Source: VAZQ01 sp963712565 | Lineage (GTDB): Bacteria > Pseudomonadota > Alphaproteobacteria > Rhizobiales > Xanthobacteraceae | Direction: 5' to 3' | Assembly (NCBI GenBank): GCA_963712565.1 | Contig: CAVQIP010000037.1 | Coordinates: 62,001 to 126,000 of the forward strand | Length of the DNA stretch: 64,000 nucleotides | Shown: positions 8,829 through 18,375 of the stretch, in pieces | Position numbering within the stretch: position 1 is the first letter of the stretch | Layout: every line of letters starts with the position of its first letter | The notes under the pieces: generated by a model | Databases searched by the model: none | What the model was told of the DNA's origin: nothing | What the model saw: the letters and a program-made list of their open reading frames with translations, nothing else | Translations under genes and position numbers: made by a program

Positions 8829-9962
8829 ATGACGATCAACCGTCTCATATCGCTCATGCTGATGGCGTCCGCCATCGCGCTGCCGGCAAGCCGTCCGGCC
8901 GCCGCCGCCGAACTCGTTTACGGCAGCTGGACGCCGGCGCAGGAATACCAGAACCGGGTGGTGATGCCGGAGCTGTTCCGGAACATCGAGAAGGACACGG
9001 ACGGCGCGATCAAATGGAAATTGATCGCGGGCGGCCAGATCGCCGACGGCAAGACCACGTTCACCGCGGTCAAGGACGGTTTGATGCAGGCCGGGCTCGC
9101 CATCGTCACCTATGTCCCCAACGCCATCCCGTCGGTGTACGCGATCTACAGCACGCTTATCTTCGGCGAGAACGATCCGGTGGCGGCGTCCGGCGCCGCG
9201 CTGGAGACGATGTACCTGCATTGCCCGTCCTGCCTGGAGGAGTTCAAGGCCTTCAACGCGGTCGGGCTCAGCGGCTGGACCAGCTCGGCCTACGTGCTGA
9301 CCTGTCGCGAGCCGATCCGCACCGTGGCCGAGCTCAAGGGCAAGCGCATCCGCGCCACCGGCGGCGCTGCCGAAATGTTCAAGCTCGCGGGCGCCGTCCC
9401 GGTCGGCGCCACCCTGGTCGAGGCGGTCGGACTGTTGCAGCGCGGCGGTCTCGATTGCCAATACGGCATCTACGATTGGCTGCGGACCTTCGGCTACGCC
9501 GACGTCGCCAAATACGTCATGGACTATCCGCTCGGCATATCGGGGCCGGCGATCGGCATGTTTCTCAACCGCGACAGCTGGAAGAGCTTCACCCTCGAGC
9601 AGAAGCGGATCCACGTCAAATACGCCGCCTGGCTGAGCGCCAAGATGGCGATCGGGAATTTCGTCATTTCCAACGAGGACGCGCTGGCGACTGTGATCAA
9701 GGACAAGGGGGTGCAGCGGATCAAGGTCGACTTCGACGCCATCCCGGCCAACTACAAGAAGGTGCAGCGCGATGCCAATATCGCGACCGCCAAGAACTTC
9801 GGCGTCAAGGATCCCGCGGCGATCATCGACTATTACGAGCAGGCGGTCGAGCGTTGGCGGCCGCGGTCGAAACAGATCGGACGCGACATCGACAAGTTCA
9901 CCGACGTGCTCGATCGGCGAGGTGTTCTCCAAGCTCGATCCGGACAAATTGTGAGCGGCTGA
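8829..9962 (+). CDS. dctP: TRAP transporter substrate-binding protein DctP-like (last residues frameshifted)
   Basis: Periplasmic receptor of a TRAP (DctPQM) sodium-coupled importer. Signal peptide MTINRLISLMLMASAIALPASRPAAAAE at residues 1-28, mature start LVYGSWTPAQEYQNRVVMPEL. Segments LKGKRIRATGGAAEMF and the following arginine-containing region fit the DctP fold with its conserved carboxylate-binding Arg. About 373-377 residues. The open frame ends RGVLQARSGQIVSG, but the +1 frame from about 9915 gives GEVFSKLDPDKL and a stop at 9952-9954, which is the ending expected for the family; one extra base near 9915 is the likely cause. RBS GGGAGGAACG precedes the ATG. dctQ follows. Confidence 0.85.
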   Translation: MTINRLISLMLMASAIALPASRPAAAAELVYGSWTPAQEYQNRVVMPELFRNIEKDTDGAIKWKLIAGGQIADGKTTFTAVKDGLMQAGLAIVTYVPNAIPSVYAIYSTLIFGENDPVAASGAALETMYLHCPSCLEEFKAFNAVGLSGWTSSAYVLTCREPIRTVAELKGKRIRATGGAAEMFKLAGAVPVGATLVEAVGLLQRGGLDCQYGIYDWLRTFGYADVAKYVMDYPLGISGPAIGMFLNRDSWKSFTLEQKRIHVKYAAWLSAKMAIGNFVISNEDALATVIKDKGVQRIKVDFDAIPANYKKVQRDANIATAKNFGVKDPAAIIDYYEQAVERWRPRSKQIGRDIDKFTDVLDRRGVLQARSGQIVSG

Positions 9963-10055
9963 AATCGCGCGCTGACGGCTCGGCCGCAAGCATTGGCTGC
10001 CGGGTTCGCGGCGCCGCAACACAACGATCGCAGCCAGGGGCGCGAGGAAACCGGG

Positions 10056-10572
10056 ATGGATCGCCTGCTCGGGTGGCTGCGGATACCGATCGACCTCCTG
10101 TTTTGGCTCGGCCTGCTCGCCGGCATCCTGATGATGCTGCACGTCACCAGCGACGTGATCGGCCGCTACTTCTTCCGCCATCCGCTCGAAGGCACCACCG
10201 AGATCGTCGCCGCCTACTACATGGTCGTGGTGGCCTATGTGTCCCTGGGCCTGGGTCGCGCGCCACGACCGCCACATCGTGGCGGGCGTGTTCCAGCGCA
10301 TCGGCACGCCGCGCTTCGACTTCTGGCTCGCGATCGCGGTCAAGATTCTCACCGCGGTCTATGTGTCCGTATTCACCTACCAGACCTTTCTCGCCGCGCT
10401 CCAGCGCACGCGGTCGGGCGAAGTGTGGCTGGCCGGGACCATGTACCTTCCGGTCTGGCCGAGCCGCTGGATGCTGCCGCTCGCGGGCGCGGCGATGGCG
10501 GCCTATCTGGTGCTGCGCGTGCTCGCCGACATCGCCGCGCGCGCGCGGCCATCCGCTGCGGAGCCGACGTGA
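10056..10572 (+). pseudogene. dctQ: TRAP transporter small permease DctQ (single frameshift near 10248)
   Basis: Small four-helix membrane subunit of the TRAP importer, about 171 residues. It starts MDRLLGWLRIPIDLLFWLGL and has the DctQ-typical stretch HVTSDVIGRYFF followed by PLEGTTEIVAAYYMVVVAYVSL. Near 10248 one extra base breaks the frame; after repair the protein continues AWVARHDRHIVAGVFQR to the stop at 10570-10572. GAGGAAA precedes the ATG. The stop overlaps the GTG start of dctM (GTGA), the usual coupling in TRAP operons. Confidence 0.82.
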
Positions 10573-11888
10573 GCACGCTGACGCTCTCGCTGCTCAGCCT
10601 CGCCGGCATCCTGCTGTTGATCGGGTTGCGCGTGCCAATCGGCGTCGCGATGGGCAGCGGTCGCCGTCCTCGGCTTCTGCTATCTGCGCAACCTCAACGT
10701 TGCGCTGAGCGCGCTCAGCGATACGCCGTTCGTGTTCGCCGCCAACTGGGAGCTCTCGGCGATCCCGATGTTCCTGCTGATGGGGGCGATCGCCGGCAAT
10801 TCCGGCATCGGCTCCGCCCTCTTCCGGGCGGCGCACGCCTGGTTCGGCGGCTTGCCCGGCGGCCTCGCGGTCGCCACCAACTGGGCCTGCGCCGGTTTCG
10901 GCGCCGCCTCCGGCTCGAGCATAGCGGCGGCGGCGACCATGGCGCGGCTCGCGGTCCCGGAAATGCTCAAGCACAAATACGACAAGGGGCTGGCCACCGG
11001 CGTGGTTGCCAGCGGCGGCACGCTCGACGCGCTGATCCCGCCCAGCATCTTGTTCGTCATCTACGGCGTGTTCGCCGAGGTCTCGGTCGCCAAGCTCCTG
11101 ATCGCCGGGATCATTCCCGGCCTGCTGACCGCGACGGTCTACATGATCATGATCATGGTGCGCTGCTCGCTCGATCCGTCGCTGGCGCCGCCGATCGCGT
11201 TTCCCGACCGCGCCGCGCTCTGGCGCGAGCGCTGGGATTCGCTCGCGGGCATCTGGCCGATCCTCATTCTGATCATCGGTGTGATCGGCGGCCTCTACGC
11301 CGGGGCGGTGACGCCGACCGAGGGCGGCGCCGTCGGCGCGTTCCTCGCAACCATCATCGGCCTCCTGCAGCGGCAAGCTGAACCTCGCCGGGTTCCTCGA
11401 CAGCTCTCAAGGACGCGATTGCGACCACCGCCCAGCTGTTCTTCGTCGGCATCGGCGCGGTGTTGTTCACGCGCTTTCTCGCGCTCGCCGGCACCGCCGA
11501 CATGTTCACCGCGCTGATCGGAGAATGGGCGCTCGACCCACTGCTGCTGGTTATCGCGGTATCCGTGGTCTACCTCATCCTCGGCTGCTTCCTCGACCCG
11601 CTCGGCATGATCCTGCTCACCATCCCGGTGTTCGTGCCGATGTTCGCCAAGCTCAATCTCGATCTCGTCTGGTTCGGCGTCCTGGTGGTGAAATATGTCG
11701 GTATCGGCCTACTGACGCCGCCGGTCGGGTTCAACATCTACGTGGTCGCCAGCGCGACCGACAATGCGATCCCGCTGCAGACCATATTCCGCGGTTGCTA
11801 CTGGTTCCTCGCCTGCGAGGTCGTGGTCATGACCTTGCTGATCGCGTTTCCGCAGATCTCGCTGTTCCTGCCCAGCCTGATGAATTGA
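10569..11888 (+). pseudogene. dctM: TRAP transporter large permease DctM (three single-base frameshifts)
   Basis: The 12-TM large subunit that carries out Na+-driven transport. From the GTG at 10569 it reads LLSLAGILLLIGLRVPIGVAMG, then after about 10659 continues in another frame (AVLGFCYLRNLN; NWELSAIPMFLLMGAIAGNSG), with two more shifts near 11370 and 11404, returning to the original frame for FFVGIGAVLFTRFLALAGTA and the C-terminus. Removing three single bases gives 439 codons, a normal length. The GASSGS-like motif (FGAASGSSIAAAATMARLAVPEM) and LIPPSILFVIYG are typical DctM. Because the number of extra bases is exactly three and the conserved motifs survive, sequence error is likelier than decay. 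Confidence 0.85.
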
Positions 11889-12043
11889 TCCGGGGCGGCG
11901 GCCGCGCGGCGGACTCGCTCGGCTTCGGTCTGCGCGCGACGCGCTTGAGGTGCCGCTCGCACGGGCGCATCATATGCGGTGCTCCGCCGGGGTCTGGCCC
12001 GTTGCGCGGGCGGCGGGGCGACGAGGAAAGCGGAAAATCGGCG

Positions 12044-12571
12044 ATGCCGGACAGATGGGACGCCGCCGACATGCCGGGGCTCGATGCGTTCGACCAGGAG
12101 TTCGAACCGCATCCGGCTCGGCGCGGACCGCGGCGCAAGACCTGGCTGCGGCTCTCGATCCTGATCGCCGCGGCGCTGGTCGCGGCGATCATCGGCGCGC
12201 TCGTGCTGGCCTGGTCGAGCGCCGGCGGACGGCGTCCGCAAGCGGCGGCGACCTCCCCGCCACGCGCCGGCCACCCGGTCTCGGTCGAGGAGACCGCTCG
12301 CCTGCTGGCCCAGGTCGACGCGCTCGAGAGCGACGTGCGCGAGCTCAGGCTGGCGCTGCAGCAGGCGGCGCACACCATCGCGGTCATGAAGGCGGCCGAG
12401 CAGGAGGCGAGAAGCCGGTCCGCGCATTGGTACTCGAACCCGGTGGTGTTGAGTTACGGCATCGCATTCCAGGAGGAATCGGTCGGCGCCGCGCCGTCCG
12501 ATCCGCCGGATGCGCGCGCGCCGGACGGACGCGATGACGGCGCGCCGCTGTCGTTGCAGCCGCCGCGCTAG
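12044..12571 (+). CDS. Hypothetical single-pass membrane protein with coiled coil
   Basis: A 175-residue protein I do not recognise. One strong transmembrane helix (LRLSILIAAALVAAIIGALV, about residues 32-51) follows a short cytosolic N-terminus rich in Arg and Pro. The periplasmic part begins with a Pro/Ala linker, then a heptad-like helix (VEETARLLAQVDALESDVRE, continuing to about residue 120), and ends in an Asp/Ala/Arg-rich tail. A GAGGAAAG sequence lies 13 bases before the ATG. This layout is common in small envelope proteins of rhizobia of unknown role. Confidence 0.65.
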   Translation: MPDRWDAADMPGLDAFDQEFEPHPARRGPRRKTWLRLSILIAAALVAAIIGALVLAWSSAGGRRPQAAATSPPRAGHPVSVEETARLLAQVDALESDVRELRLALQQAAHTIAVMKAAEQEARSRSAHWYSNPVVLSYGIAFQEESVGAAPSDPPDARAPDGRDDGAPLSLQPPR

Positions 12572-12790
12572 CGCACGTTTTGTTCTGATCGAATCATCAT
12601 GTTCGCCGTCATGCCCGCGCTTGCCCGGTTCGCGACACCTCATTTCCACGTCTGTCGCTGGCAGATTTCGTTGCAACAGTCGCCGCGGCGAGACCGCAAG
12701 GCCCTCGTGCCAGCGGATCCGATCCGCGGTATAGTTGAAGCGATTGGGGGGCTTCATCGAGTGCACCCGAACTCCAGCAGGAGGTCCGCC

Positions 12791-13210
12791 ATGAAAGTCA
12801 AGGACGCAATGCACAAGGGCGTCGACTGGGTCAGTCCGGACACCCCCGTCACCGAAGTCGCGAAACTGATGCGCGAGCATGACATCGGCGCCATTCCGAT
12901 TGGCGAGAACGATCGGCTGATCGGAATGGTGACCGACCGCGACATCGTCTGCAAAGGCTTGGCGCAGGACAGCTTCGATGCCGGCCGCGCGATCGCTCGC
13001 GATGTGATGACCCCGGGCATCCATTGCTGCCGGGATGACGATGACCTCGCCAAGGCGGTGCGGCACATGGAGGCGCTGAAGATCCGCAGGCTGCCGGTGA
13101 TCAACAAGAGCAAGCGGATGGTCGGCATCCTCAGTCTGGGCGACATCAGCTATTCGGCGTCCGGCGAGCTCTTGTCCGAATGCGTCAAGAGCGTCGCCGC
13201 CCACCACTGA
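12791..13210 (+). CDS. Tandem CBS-domain protein
   Basis: A 139-residue protein made only of two CBS domains (residues about 1-60 and 70-130), starting MKVKDAMHKGVDWVSPDTPV and with the second domain beginning RDVMTPGIHCCRDDDDLAKA. Such stand-alone CBS pairs bind adenine nucleotides or similar ligands and act as energy sensors or modulators of a partner protein. The motifs GMVTDRDIVCKG and GILSLGDISY are the usual nucleotide-contact loops. GGAGG lies 5-10 bases before the ATG. No partner is obvious among its neighbours. Confidence 0.88.
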   Translation: MKVKDAMHKGVDWVSPDTPVTEVAKLMREHDIGAIPIGENDRLIGMVTDRDIVCKGLAQDSFDAGRAIARDVMTPGIHCCRDDDDLAKAVRHMEALKIRRLPVINKSKRMVGILSLGDISYSASGELLSECVKSVAAHH

Positions 13211-13390
13211 GACCACGCGTGAGGCCACGCGCCCGGCCGACGAGGGGCGACGAAAGATGAAGCGGCCCCGCAATCGGGCGCTGCGCCACCCGATCGCAGG
13301 CCCGCCGCCGGGGCCATCCGGGCGGGCGGCCGTCGATTGCCATCTTCGTGCCATCGCGGCATGGTCGTAGGCGGGCGATCGGAGACGCCG

Positions 13391-14059
13391 ATGGCCGGGG
13401 AAGGCTTGGTCAGGGTAGTGCAGATTGCCGGGGCGGCGGTCGGGATTCCCGCCGCCGTCGCCGGCACCTATTCCGCCTACCAGAATTATTTCTCGACCGA
13501 CATGGCGTGCCACAAGCTCAGGGACACCATTATCGTCACCATGGAGCGCAACGTCGCGCCCGAGACCAAGCGCGCGCTGCTGCGCAAGGACGTGGCGGAG
13601 TTCGACCGGCTCTGCGGCGACGGCGATCCCGATGCCCACGCCATTTTCCAGGCCGCGATCAGGGACGCCGAACATGCCGCGACCGTCGCCGCCGGCCCTG
13701 CCGCGACTGCGCTCGCCGCGCCGCCGGCGCCGCCACACCCGCAGGCCGCGCCGGTCGGCGTGTTTGGCGCGGCCGGCGCGGCCGACGCGCGCGGCTGGGT
13801 CGCGCTCAGTCACAAGCAGTCTGGCGCCTGGGTGGTGCATTTCAGCGGTTACGCCATCTCCGAAACCGCGCTGCCGCCGCCCGGCACGGTGCTGGTGGCG
13901 CAGAAGGCGCTGCCGGTGTGGTCGGAGCCGCAAGTCGGCACCAACGATCAGAGCAAATTGCAGAGCCGCGTGCGCACCGGCGCCTGCGTGCGCGTGCTGG
14001 CCACGCGCGCGGGCCCCGGCCGGCTATGGGCCGAGGTCAGCCCGGCGACCTGCTCGTGA
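13391..14059 (+). CDS. Hypothetical protein with N-terminal membrane anchor and possible SH3-like C-terminus
   Basis: A 222-residue protein of unknown function. A hydrophobic segment (VRVVQIAGAAVGIPAAVAG, residues about 7-25) can serve as anchor or uncleaved signal. An alpha-helical middle (MERNVAPETKRALLRKDVAEF) is followed by an Ala/Pro linker of about 35 residues and a compact C-terminal domain (GWVALSHKQSGAWVVHFSG ... LPVWSEPQVGTND ... GACVRVLATRAG ... LWAEVSPATC) whose strand pattern resembles bacterial SH3 modules. I chose the ATG at 13391, with GGAG 8 bases upstream. Confidence 0.6.
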   Translation: MAGEGLVRVVQIAGAAVGIPAAVAGTYSAYQNYFSTDMACHKLRDTIIVTMERNVAPETKRALLRKDVAEFDRLCGDGDPDAHAIFQAAIRDAEHAATVAAGPAATALAAPPAPPHPQAAPVGVFGAAGAADARGWVALSHKQSGAWVVHFSGYAISETALPPPGTVLVAQKALPVWSEPQVGTNDQSKLQSRVRTGACVRVLATRAGPGRLWAEVSPATCS

Positions 14060-14095
14060 GCAGCGAGCGGCAGAGCCGCGCCGCAAACATGGCAT

Positions 14096-14180
14096 GTCAT
14101 CCCCGCGAAAGCGGGGATCCATATTCCAGAGACCGCAGTTTGGAGGACCATGGGTCCCCGCTTGCGCGGGGACGACAGAG
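14096..14180. repeat. Dispersed palindromic repeat (GTCATCCCCGCGAAAGCGGGGATCC type)
   Basis: An 85-bp element with a hairpin CCCCGCGAAAGCGGGG, a spacer containing TATTCCAGAGACCGCAGTTTG, and a second hairpin GTCCCCGCTTGCGCGGGGAC. A second copy lies at 37240-37325 with only a few differences, and a related one at 47720-47865. It lies between two convergent genes here, so it could act as a transcription stop. Confidence 0.8.
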
Positions 14181-14195
14181 CAGAGGTACCGGCCG

Positions 14196-17100
14196 CTACA
14201 GCAGCGTGAGTTGCCGGTCCTGGGGCTTGCGCCGGCCACCGTCTGCTTGGTGCCGCACCAGCTCGTTCTCGATGTCGCGCAGGAACGGCGACGGCGCGAG
14301 CGCCTGCGTCCGGCCGCGCCAAAACCGTTGCCGCGCGCGGGTGAGAATGAGCGCGTCCTTGGCCCGCGTCATCCCCACGTAGAACAGCCGGCGCTCTTCC
14401 GCCACCGTGCGCTCGTCGCGCTCGTTCCAATAAAGCGGCAGCACGCCGTCCTCGAGCCCGGTGATGAACACGACCGGAAATTCGAGTCCCTTGGCGGCGT
14501 GCAGGGTGAGCAGCGACACGCGGTCGGCCCGCGCCTCGCGGAACTCGGCGTCGGTGGCGAGCGCGGCGGCGTCCGCGAGGCGCGCGCGATCGTTGCCGCA
14601 GCGGTCGGCGAGCGCGATGAGGCGCGGCAGCGCCATGGTCACGGCGGCCGGCGCGTCGCCGCGCTGCGCCAGCCGCTGTGCGGCGGCGCGTAGCGCGTCG
14701 GGCAGCGTCGCGTCGTCGCCCTCGTCGCCGAGCTCCTGCAACAGCGCCCGCACCGCCGGGTCGTCCGCGAGCGGGGCGTGGGAGTGCTTCTGGTAGGGCA
14801 TGCCGGAGCGGTCGAACGCCTGGCATATCGCCGTGGACTGCGAATCGGTGCGGTAGAGCACGGCGAAGTCGGCGAACGACCGGTTGCTCGGCGACGCCGG
14901 CGTGGCGCGGCCGCTGTCGATCGAGAAAAAGCTGTGCCCGCCGATCATGCCTTCGATCGTCTTCACCACGGTCTCGGCTTCGGCGCGTTCCGTCGGCGCG
15001 ACATGGATGGCGATGCGCTCGTGCATGCCGCGCACCATCTCGGCGATCGGCTCGCGTCCGCGCGCGGCGATGACCTGGGCGGCGGCGGTGACGATCGTGC
15101 CGCTGGAGCGATAGTTGCGCGCGAGCCGCACGACCCTGGCGGCGGGATAATCCTGGCGGAAGCGGTCGAAGCACGACGCGTCGGCGCCGCGAAAGCCGTA
15201 GATCGCCTGATCGGGGTCGCCGATGACGCAGAGATTGCCGTCGGGCGGCGCCAGCAATGTCAGCAGGCGATATTGCTGCTCGTCGACGTCCTGGAATTCG
15301 TCGACCGAAATCCATCGGAAGCGGTCGCGATAGCGCGCGACGAGAGCGGCATCCGCCGTCAAGGCGGCGACCGCCAGCGCGATGAGATCGTCGAAGTCGA
15401 TCCAGTTGCGCCGCGCGAGCGCGCGGGCGTAGGCCGCCGTCGCCTCCGCCGCCTCGCCGCCGGCCGAGCCGCCGGTGCGCTTCTCCTTGGAGATGGCGCG
15501 CAGGAGCCGCTCCGCCCGCGGCGCGCTGAGATCGAGCGTCTCGGCGAGCAGCGCGGCGCGCTCCGCTTCGCCCGCGACGCGGAAGCCGCGATGCAGCCCG
15601 GCGGCGCCCGGGTGCTCGCGCAGCAGCGCGAGGCCGAGCGAATGGAAGGTGTGGATCGCGACCTCGCCCGCCTCCGCCGGCAGCAACCGCGCCAGGCGCT
15701 CGCGCATCTCGGCGGCGGCGCGGCGGGTAAAGGTGATGGCGAGGCAGTGCTCCGCCGCCGCGCCGCGCTCGGCGACGAGATGGGCGATGCGGTGGGTGAG
15801 CGTGCGGGTCTTGCCGGCGCCGGGACCGGCGACGATCAGCAGCGGCCCCGCGACGGTTGCAGCCGCCGCGCGCTGGTCGTCGTCGAGCGCGGCGAGGACG
15901 CCGGCCGCAGCGCCGCTCGCCGATTGGCGGACAATTTGCAGCCGCGGCCGCGCCGGCGCGCTTTCGCCCCCATCCGCTGCCGGCGCGGGCGCCGCCTTCG
16001 GCTCGAGCGGCGGCTTTCGCCGCGACACCGGAGCGTCGAACAGCAATCCGCCCGCGGTCAGCCGCTTGAGCTCGTTCTCCTCGAACAGGCGGATCACGCC
16101 GTATTCGCCGTCGTAGCCGGGGTCGCGGATCACTTGTCCGGCGCGCAGCCGCGTGATCGCCTCCGCCAGCAGCGCCGAGCCCGCGCGCGCGATGTCCTCG
16201 GCCGGCACCGCCTGCAGGATGGCGAGCTCGGCCCCGAGCTTGCCGATCGCCTGCTCGTAGCTGCGCTCGACCGTGCGCGATCCCGCGCCGCTCGCCCGTG
16301 AGCTCGGAGAGAATTTCCGGCAGCGGCACCAGGTTCGCGACCGCGCCGGCGGTCGGCGGCGGCAGCGCCTGCGCCTCGCTGCGGTCGGCGAGCACCTCGA
16401 CGCGGTGCTCGACCCCGATGGTCAGCGGCTGACCGCAGACCGGGCAGCGCCCGCCATGGGCGAGCGTTTCCTGCGGGGTGAACCGCACCTCGCATTTGCG
16501 GTGGCCGTCGAGGTGATACTTGCCCTCGTCCGGAAAGAACTCGACCGTGCCGGCATAGCCGTGGCCGCTCTCGAGCGCGTGCCTGATGGCGAAGTAGTCG
16601 AGCTCGCAGTCGAACGTGGTCGCCTCGCGGCCGAGCTTGCCGGGCGAATGCGCGTCGGAATTGGAGGTGAGGCGGTAGCGGTCGAGGAACGAGACCCGCC
16701 AGTTCATCGGCGGATCGGAGGAGAGCCCGGTCTCGACCGCGAAGATGCGGTCGGCGAGGTCGCCGTAGCAGTCCTCGATCGAGTCGAAGCCGGACTGCGA
16801 TCCCAGCGCCGCGAACCACGGCGTCCAGATATGCGCGGGCACGAGATAGGCGTGCGGGACCGGACTCGAGCGCGATCTCCAGCAGGTCGCGGGAATCGAG
16901 GCCGAGGATCGGCCGGCCGTCGGAGGCGATGTTGCCGATGCGCGCGAGCCGCGCCGACATGCGGTCGACGGTCGCGAAGTCGGGCGCGTAGATCAGGTGG
17001 TGGATTTTGCGGGTGCGGTCGGCCTTCTTGTAGATGGTGGAGATTTCGACCTCGAGCATGAAGCGCACCGGCGCGCGGCACGCCGCCGGCAGCGTCGCCA

Positions 17101-17323
17101 TCACGGCGCGCTCGATCTCGTCGCGCAGGCGGTAGAGGCCGGGCTCGGCCGGCACGAGCTTCTGCTTGAGCTCGGCGCACCAGGCCGGATGGGTGAAGTC
17201 GCCGGTGGCGACCACGCCGATGCCCTTGCGGGCGGCCCAGGCGGCGAGATGCTCGAGATCGAGATCCCGGCTGGTCGCACGCGAATATTTCGAGTGGACG
17301 TGCAGGTCCGCGTGGAAGCGCAT
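14196..17323 (-). pseudogene. Endonuclease Q-like PHP domain fused to UvrD/Rep-type helicase (two frameshifts)
   Basis: One gene of about 1041 codons once single extra bases near 16857 and 16301 are removed. N-terminal part (to about residue 410): a PHP phosphoesterase domain with HADLHVHSKYS at residues 4-14, GDFTHP at 41-46 and TSNSDAHSP later, then a zinc ribbon with KCEVRF and RCPVCGQPL, the signature of endonuclease Q (EndoQ), which nicks DNA 5' of deaminated bases. C-terminal part: SF1 helicase with GPGAGKT (motif I), AITFTRRAA (Ia), VDEFQDVDE (II), GDPDQAIYGFRGAD (III), NYRSS (IV), LTLHAAKGLEFP (V) and LFYVGMTRAKD (VI). EndoQ nicking followed by strand unwinding suggests a single-protein repair path for deaminated DNA. 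Frames stay family-like on both sides of each break. Confidence 0.85.
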
Positions 17324-17569
17324 CCGCGCCGCGCCTTCTTGTCCGCGCCGCGCGGCCGCGATCGCGGCGCACCGCCATAAGGGCGCGATTCGGGGACAAG
17401 CGGAAAGCGCCCCTGTGGACAGTCAGGCTGGCCGCCGTAGCGACGGCTGCATCGGCGCTGGGCGCGCCTGCCCAAGATTGCACCAGGCCGGCGCCGCCGA
17501 GCGTCCGGCGCTCCGCGCCGCAGCGCCCATCCGATTGATTTCGCGGGCGAGTTTTCGCCGGCCGCGGCT

Positions 17570-17585
17570 TGGCACGGGGCTTGAA
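17570..17585 (+). promoter_or_regulatory. Candidate sigma-54 promoter of nasT
   Basis: TGGCACG-GGGC-TTGAA matches the RpoN -24 element completely and the -12 element (TTGCW) at four of five positions. The -12 box ends 15 bases before the NasT ATG at 17600, so a transcript would start only about 4 bases upstream of the ATG, giving a nearly leaderless message. A half-site TGCAC at 17479-17483 could be an NtrC contact. Confidence 0.6.
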
Positions 17586-17599
17586 GCTTGCGCCGGGCC

Positions 17600-18178
17600 A
17601 TGTCGCCGGCGCGCACCATCGTCATCGTCGCCAGCAATCCGGTCCGGGCGGCGATCCTGGAGGATGGCCTGCGCGCGGCCGGCCAGGTGGTGCGTCTCGA
17701 CGACGGCGCGCAGCTCGTCGCCCGCGTCGGCGCCATCGACCCCGACGCCATCCTGATCGACCTCGCGACGCCGAGCCGCGCCGCGCTCGCGCGCATGTTC
17801 GAGTTCAGCCGGGCGGTCAAGCGGCCGGTCGCCGTCTTCGTCGATGCGAGCGACAAGGCCGCGATCGAGGCCGCGGTCGATGCCGGCGTCTCCGCCTACG
17901 TGGTCGGCGGCCTGCAGCAGGAGCGGCTCGCAGGCATCCTCGATCTCTGCATCGCGCGCTTCAACGCCGTGGCCCGCCTGCGCGACGAGCTCGAGCAGGC
18001 GCGCACCGCGCTCGACGAGCGCAAGGTGATCGATCGCGCCAAGGGCATCCTGATGGAGGCGAAGACGCTGAGCGAGCACGCGGCCTATGCGCTGCTGCGC
18101 AAGACCGCGATGAACGAGAAGAAGAAGATCGCCGAGGTCGCGCAGTCCGTGGTCACCGGCGCCGAGCTGTTGAAGTGA
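17600..18178 (+). CDS. nasT: ANTAR-domain response regulator, NasT-like transcription antiterminator
   Basis: A 192-residue protein: an N-terminal receiver-like domain (residues 1-120) and a C-terminal ANTAR RNA-binding domain (residues about 128-185). The ANTAR signature is clear: ERKVIDRAKGILMEAKTLSE and AAYALLRKTAMNEKKKIAEV. The receiver is degenerate: the acidic pair is replaced by Ser-Asn and the conserved Lys by Val, although the Asp in ILIDLATP remains. This is the pattern of NasT, which is controlled by binding NasS rather than by phosphorylation. It sits immediately upstream of nrtABC, whose leader carries the matching ANTAR hairpins (18376-18433) and a terminator. No NasS gene is adjacent. 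Confidence 0.88.
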   Translation: MSPARTIVIVASNPVRAAILEDGLRAAGQVVRLDDGAQLVARVGAIDPDAILIDLATPSRAALARMFEFSRAVKRPVAVFVDASDKAAIEAAVDAGVSAYVVGGLQQERLAGILDLCIARFNAVARLRDELEQARTALDERKVIDRAKGILMEAKTLSEHAAYALLRKTAMNEKKKIAEVAQSVVTGAELLK

Positions 18179-18218
18179 GTGATGCCAACGGACGCATCCG
18201 CGCGCCTGGTTTTTGCGC

Positions 18219-18235
18219 TGCACAAAATTTTTGCA
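18219..18235 (+). promoter_or_regulatory. Candidate NtrC-binding site upstream of nrtA
   Basis: TGCAC-AAAATTT-TTGCA matches the NtrC enhancer dyad TGCAC-N7-GTGCA with one mismatch. It lies about 107 bases upstream of the sigma-54 -24 element at 18342, a normal enhancer distance. The sequence is AT-rich against a GC-rich background. Confidence 0.5.
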
Positions 18236-18341
18236 CGCCGCCGCCGCGGCGAGCGCAGTCAGGACGCGCGGGCTCGACGCCAACTCGTTGCCGACCCTCT
18301 ATCTTGTTGATGTAGCGGTAATTTTGAGCGCCGCCGCGACT

Positions 18342-18357
18342 TGGCACGAAGCTTGTA
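18342..18357 (+). promoter_or_regulatory. Sigma-54 promoter of nrtABC
   Basis: TGGCACG-AAGC-TTGTA gives a perfect -24 element and a -12 element with four of five consensus bases. Predicted start of transcription is near 18368, a few bases before the first ANTAR hairpin at 18376, so the leader RNA would begin with that structure. Confidence 0.75.
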
Positions 18358-18375
18358 AAGCAAGCGCCGAGCGAC

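Noticed and set aside
8811..10352. 513-codon minus-strand frame opposite dctP and dctQ
   Set aside because: Shadow frame; TRAP receptor and permease motifs are on the plus strand.
11798..13933. 711-codon minus-strand frame
   Set aside because: It spans several plus-strand genes including the clear CBS protein and has the low-complexity Arg/His/Gly composition of antisense GC-rich DNA.
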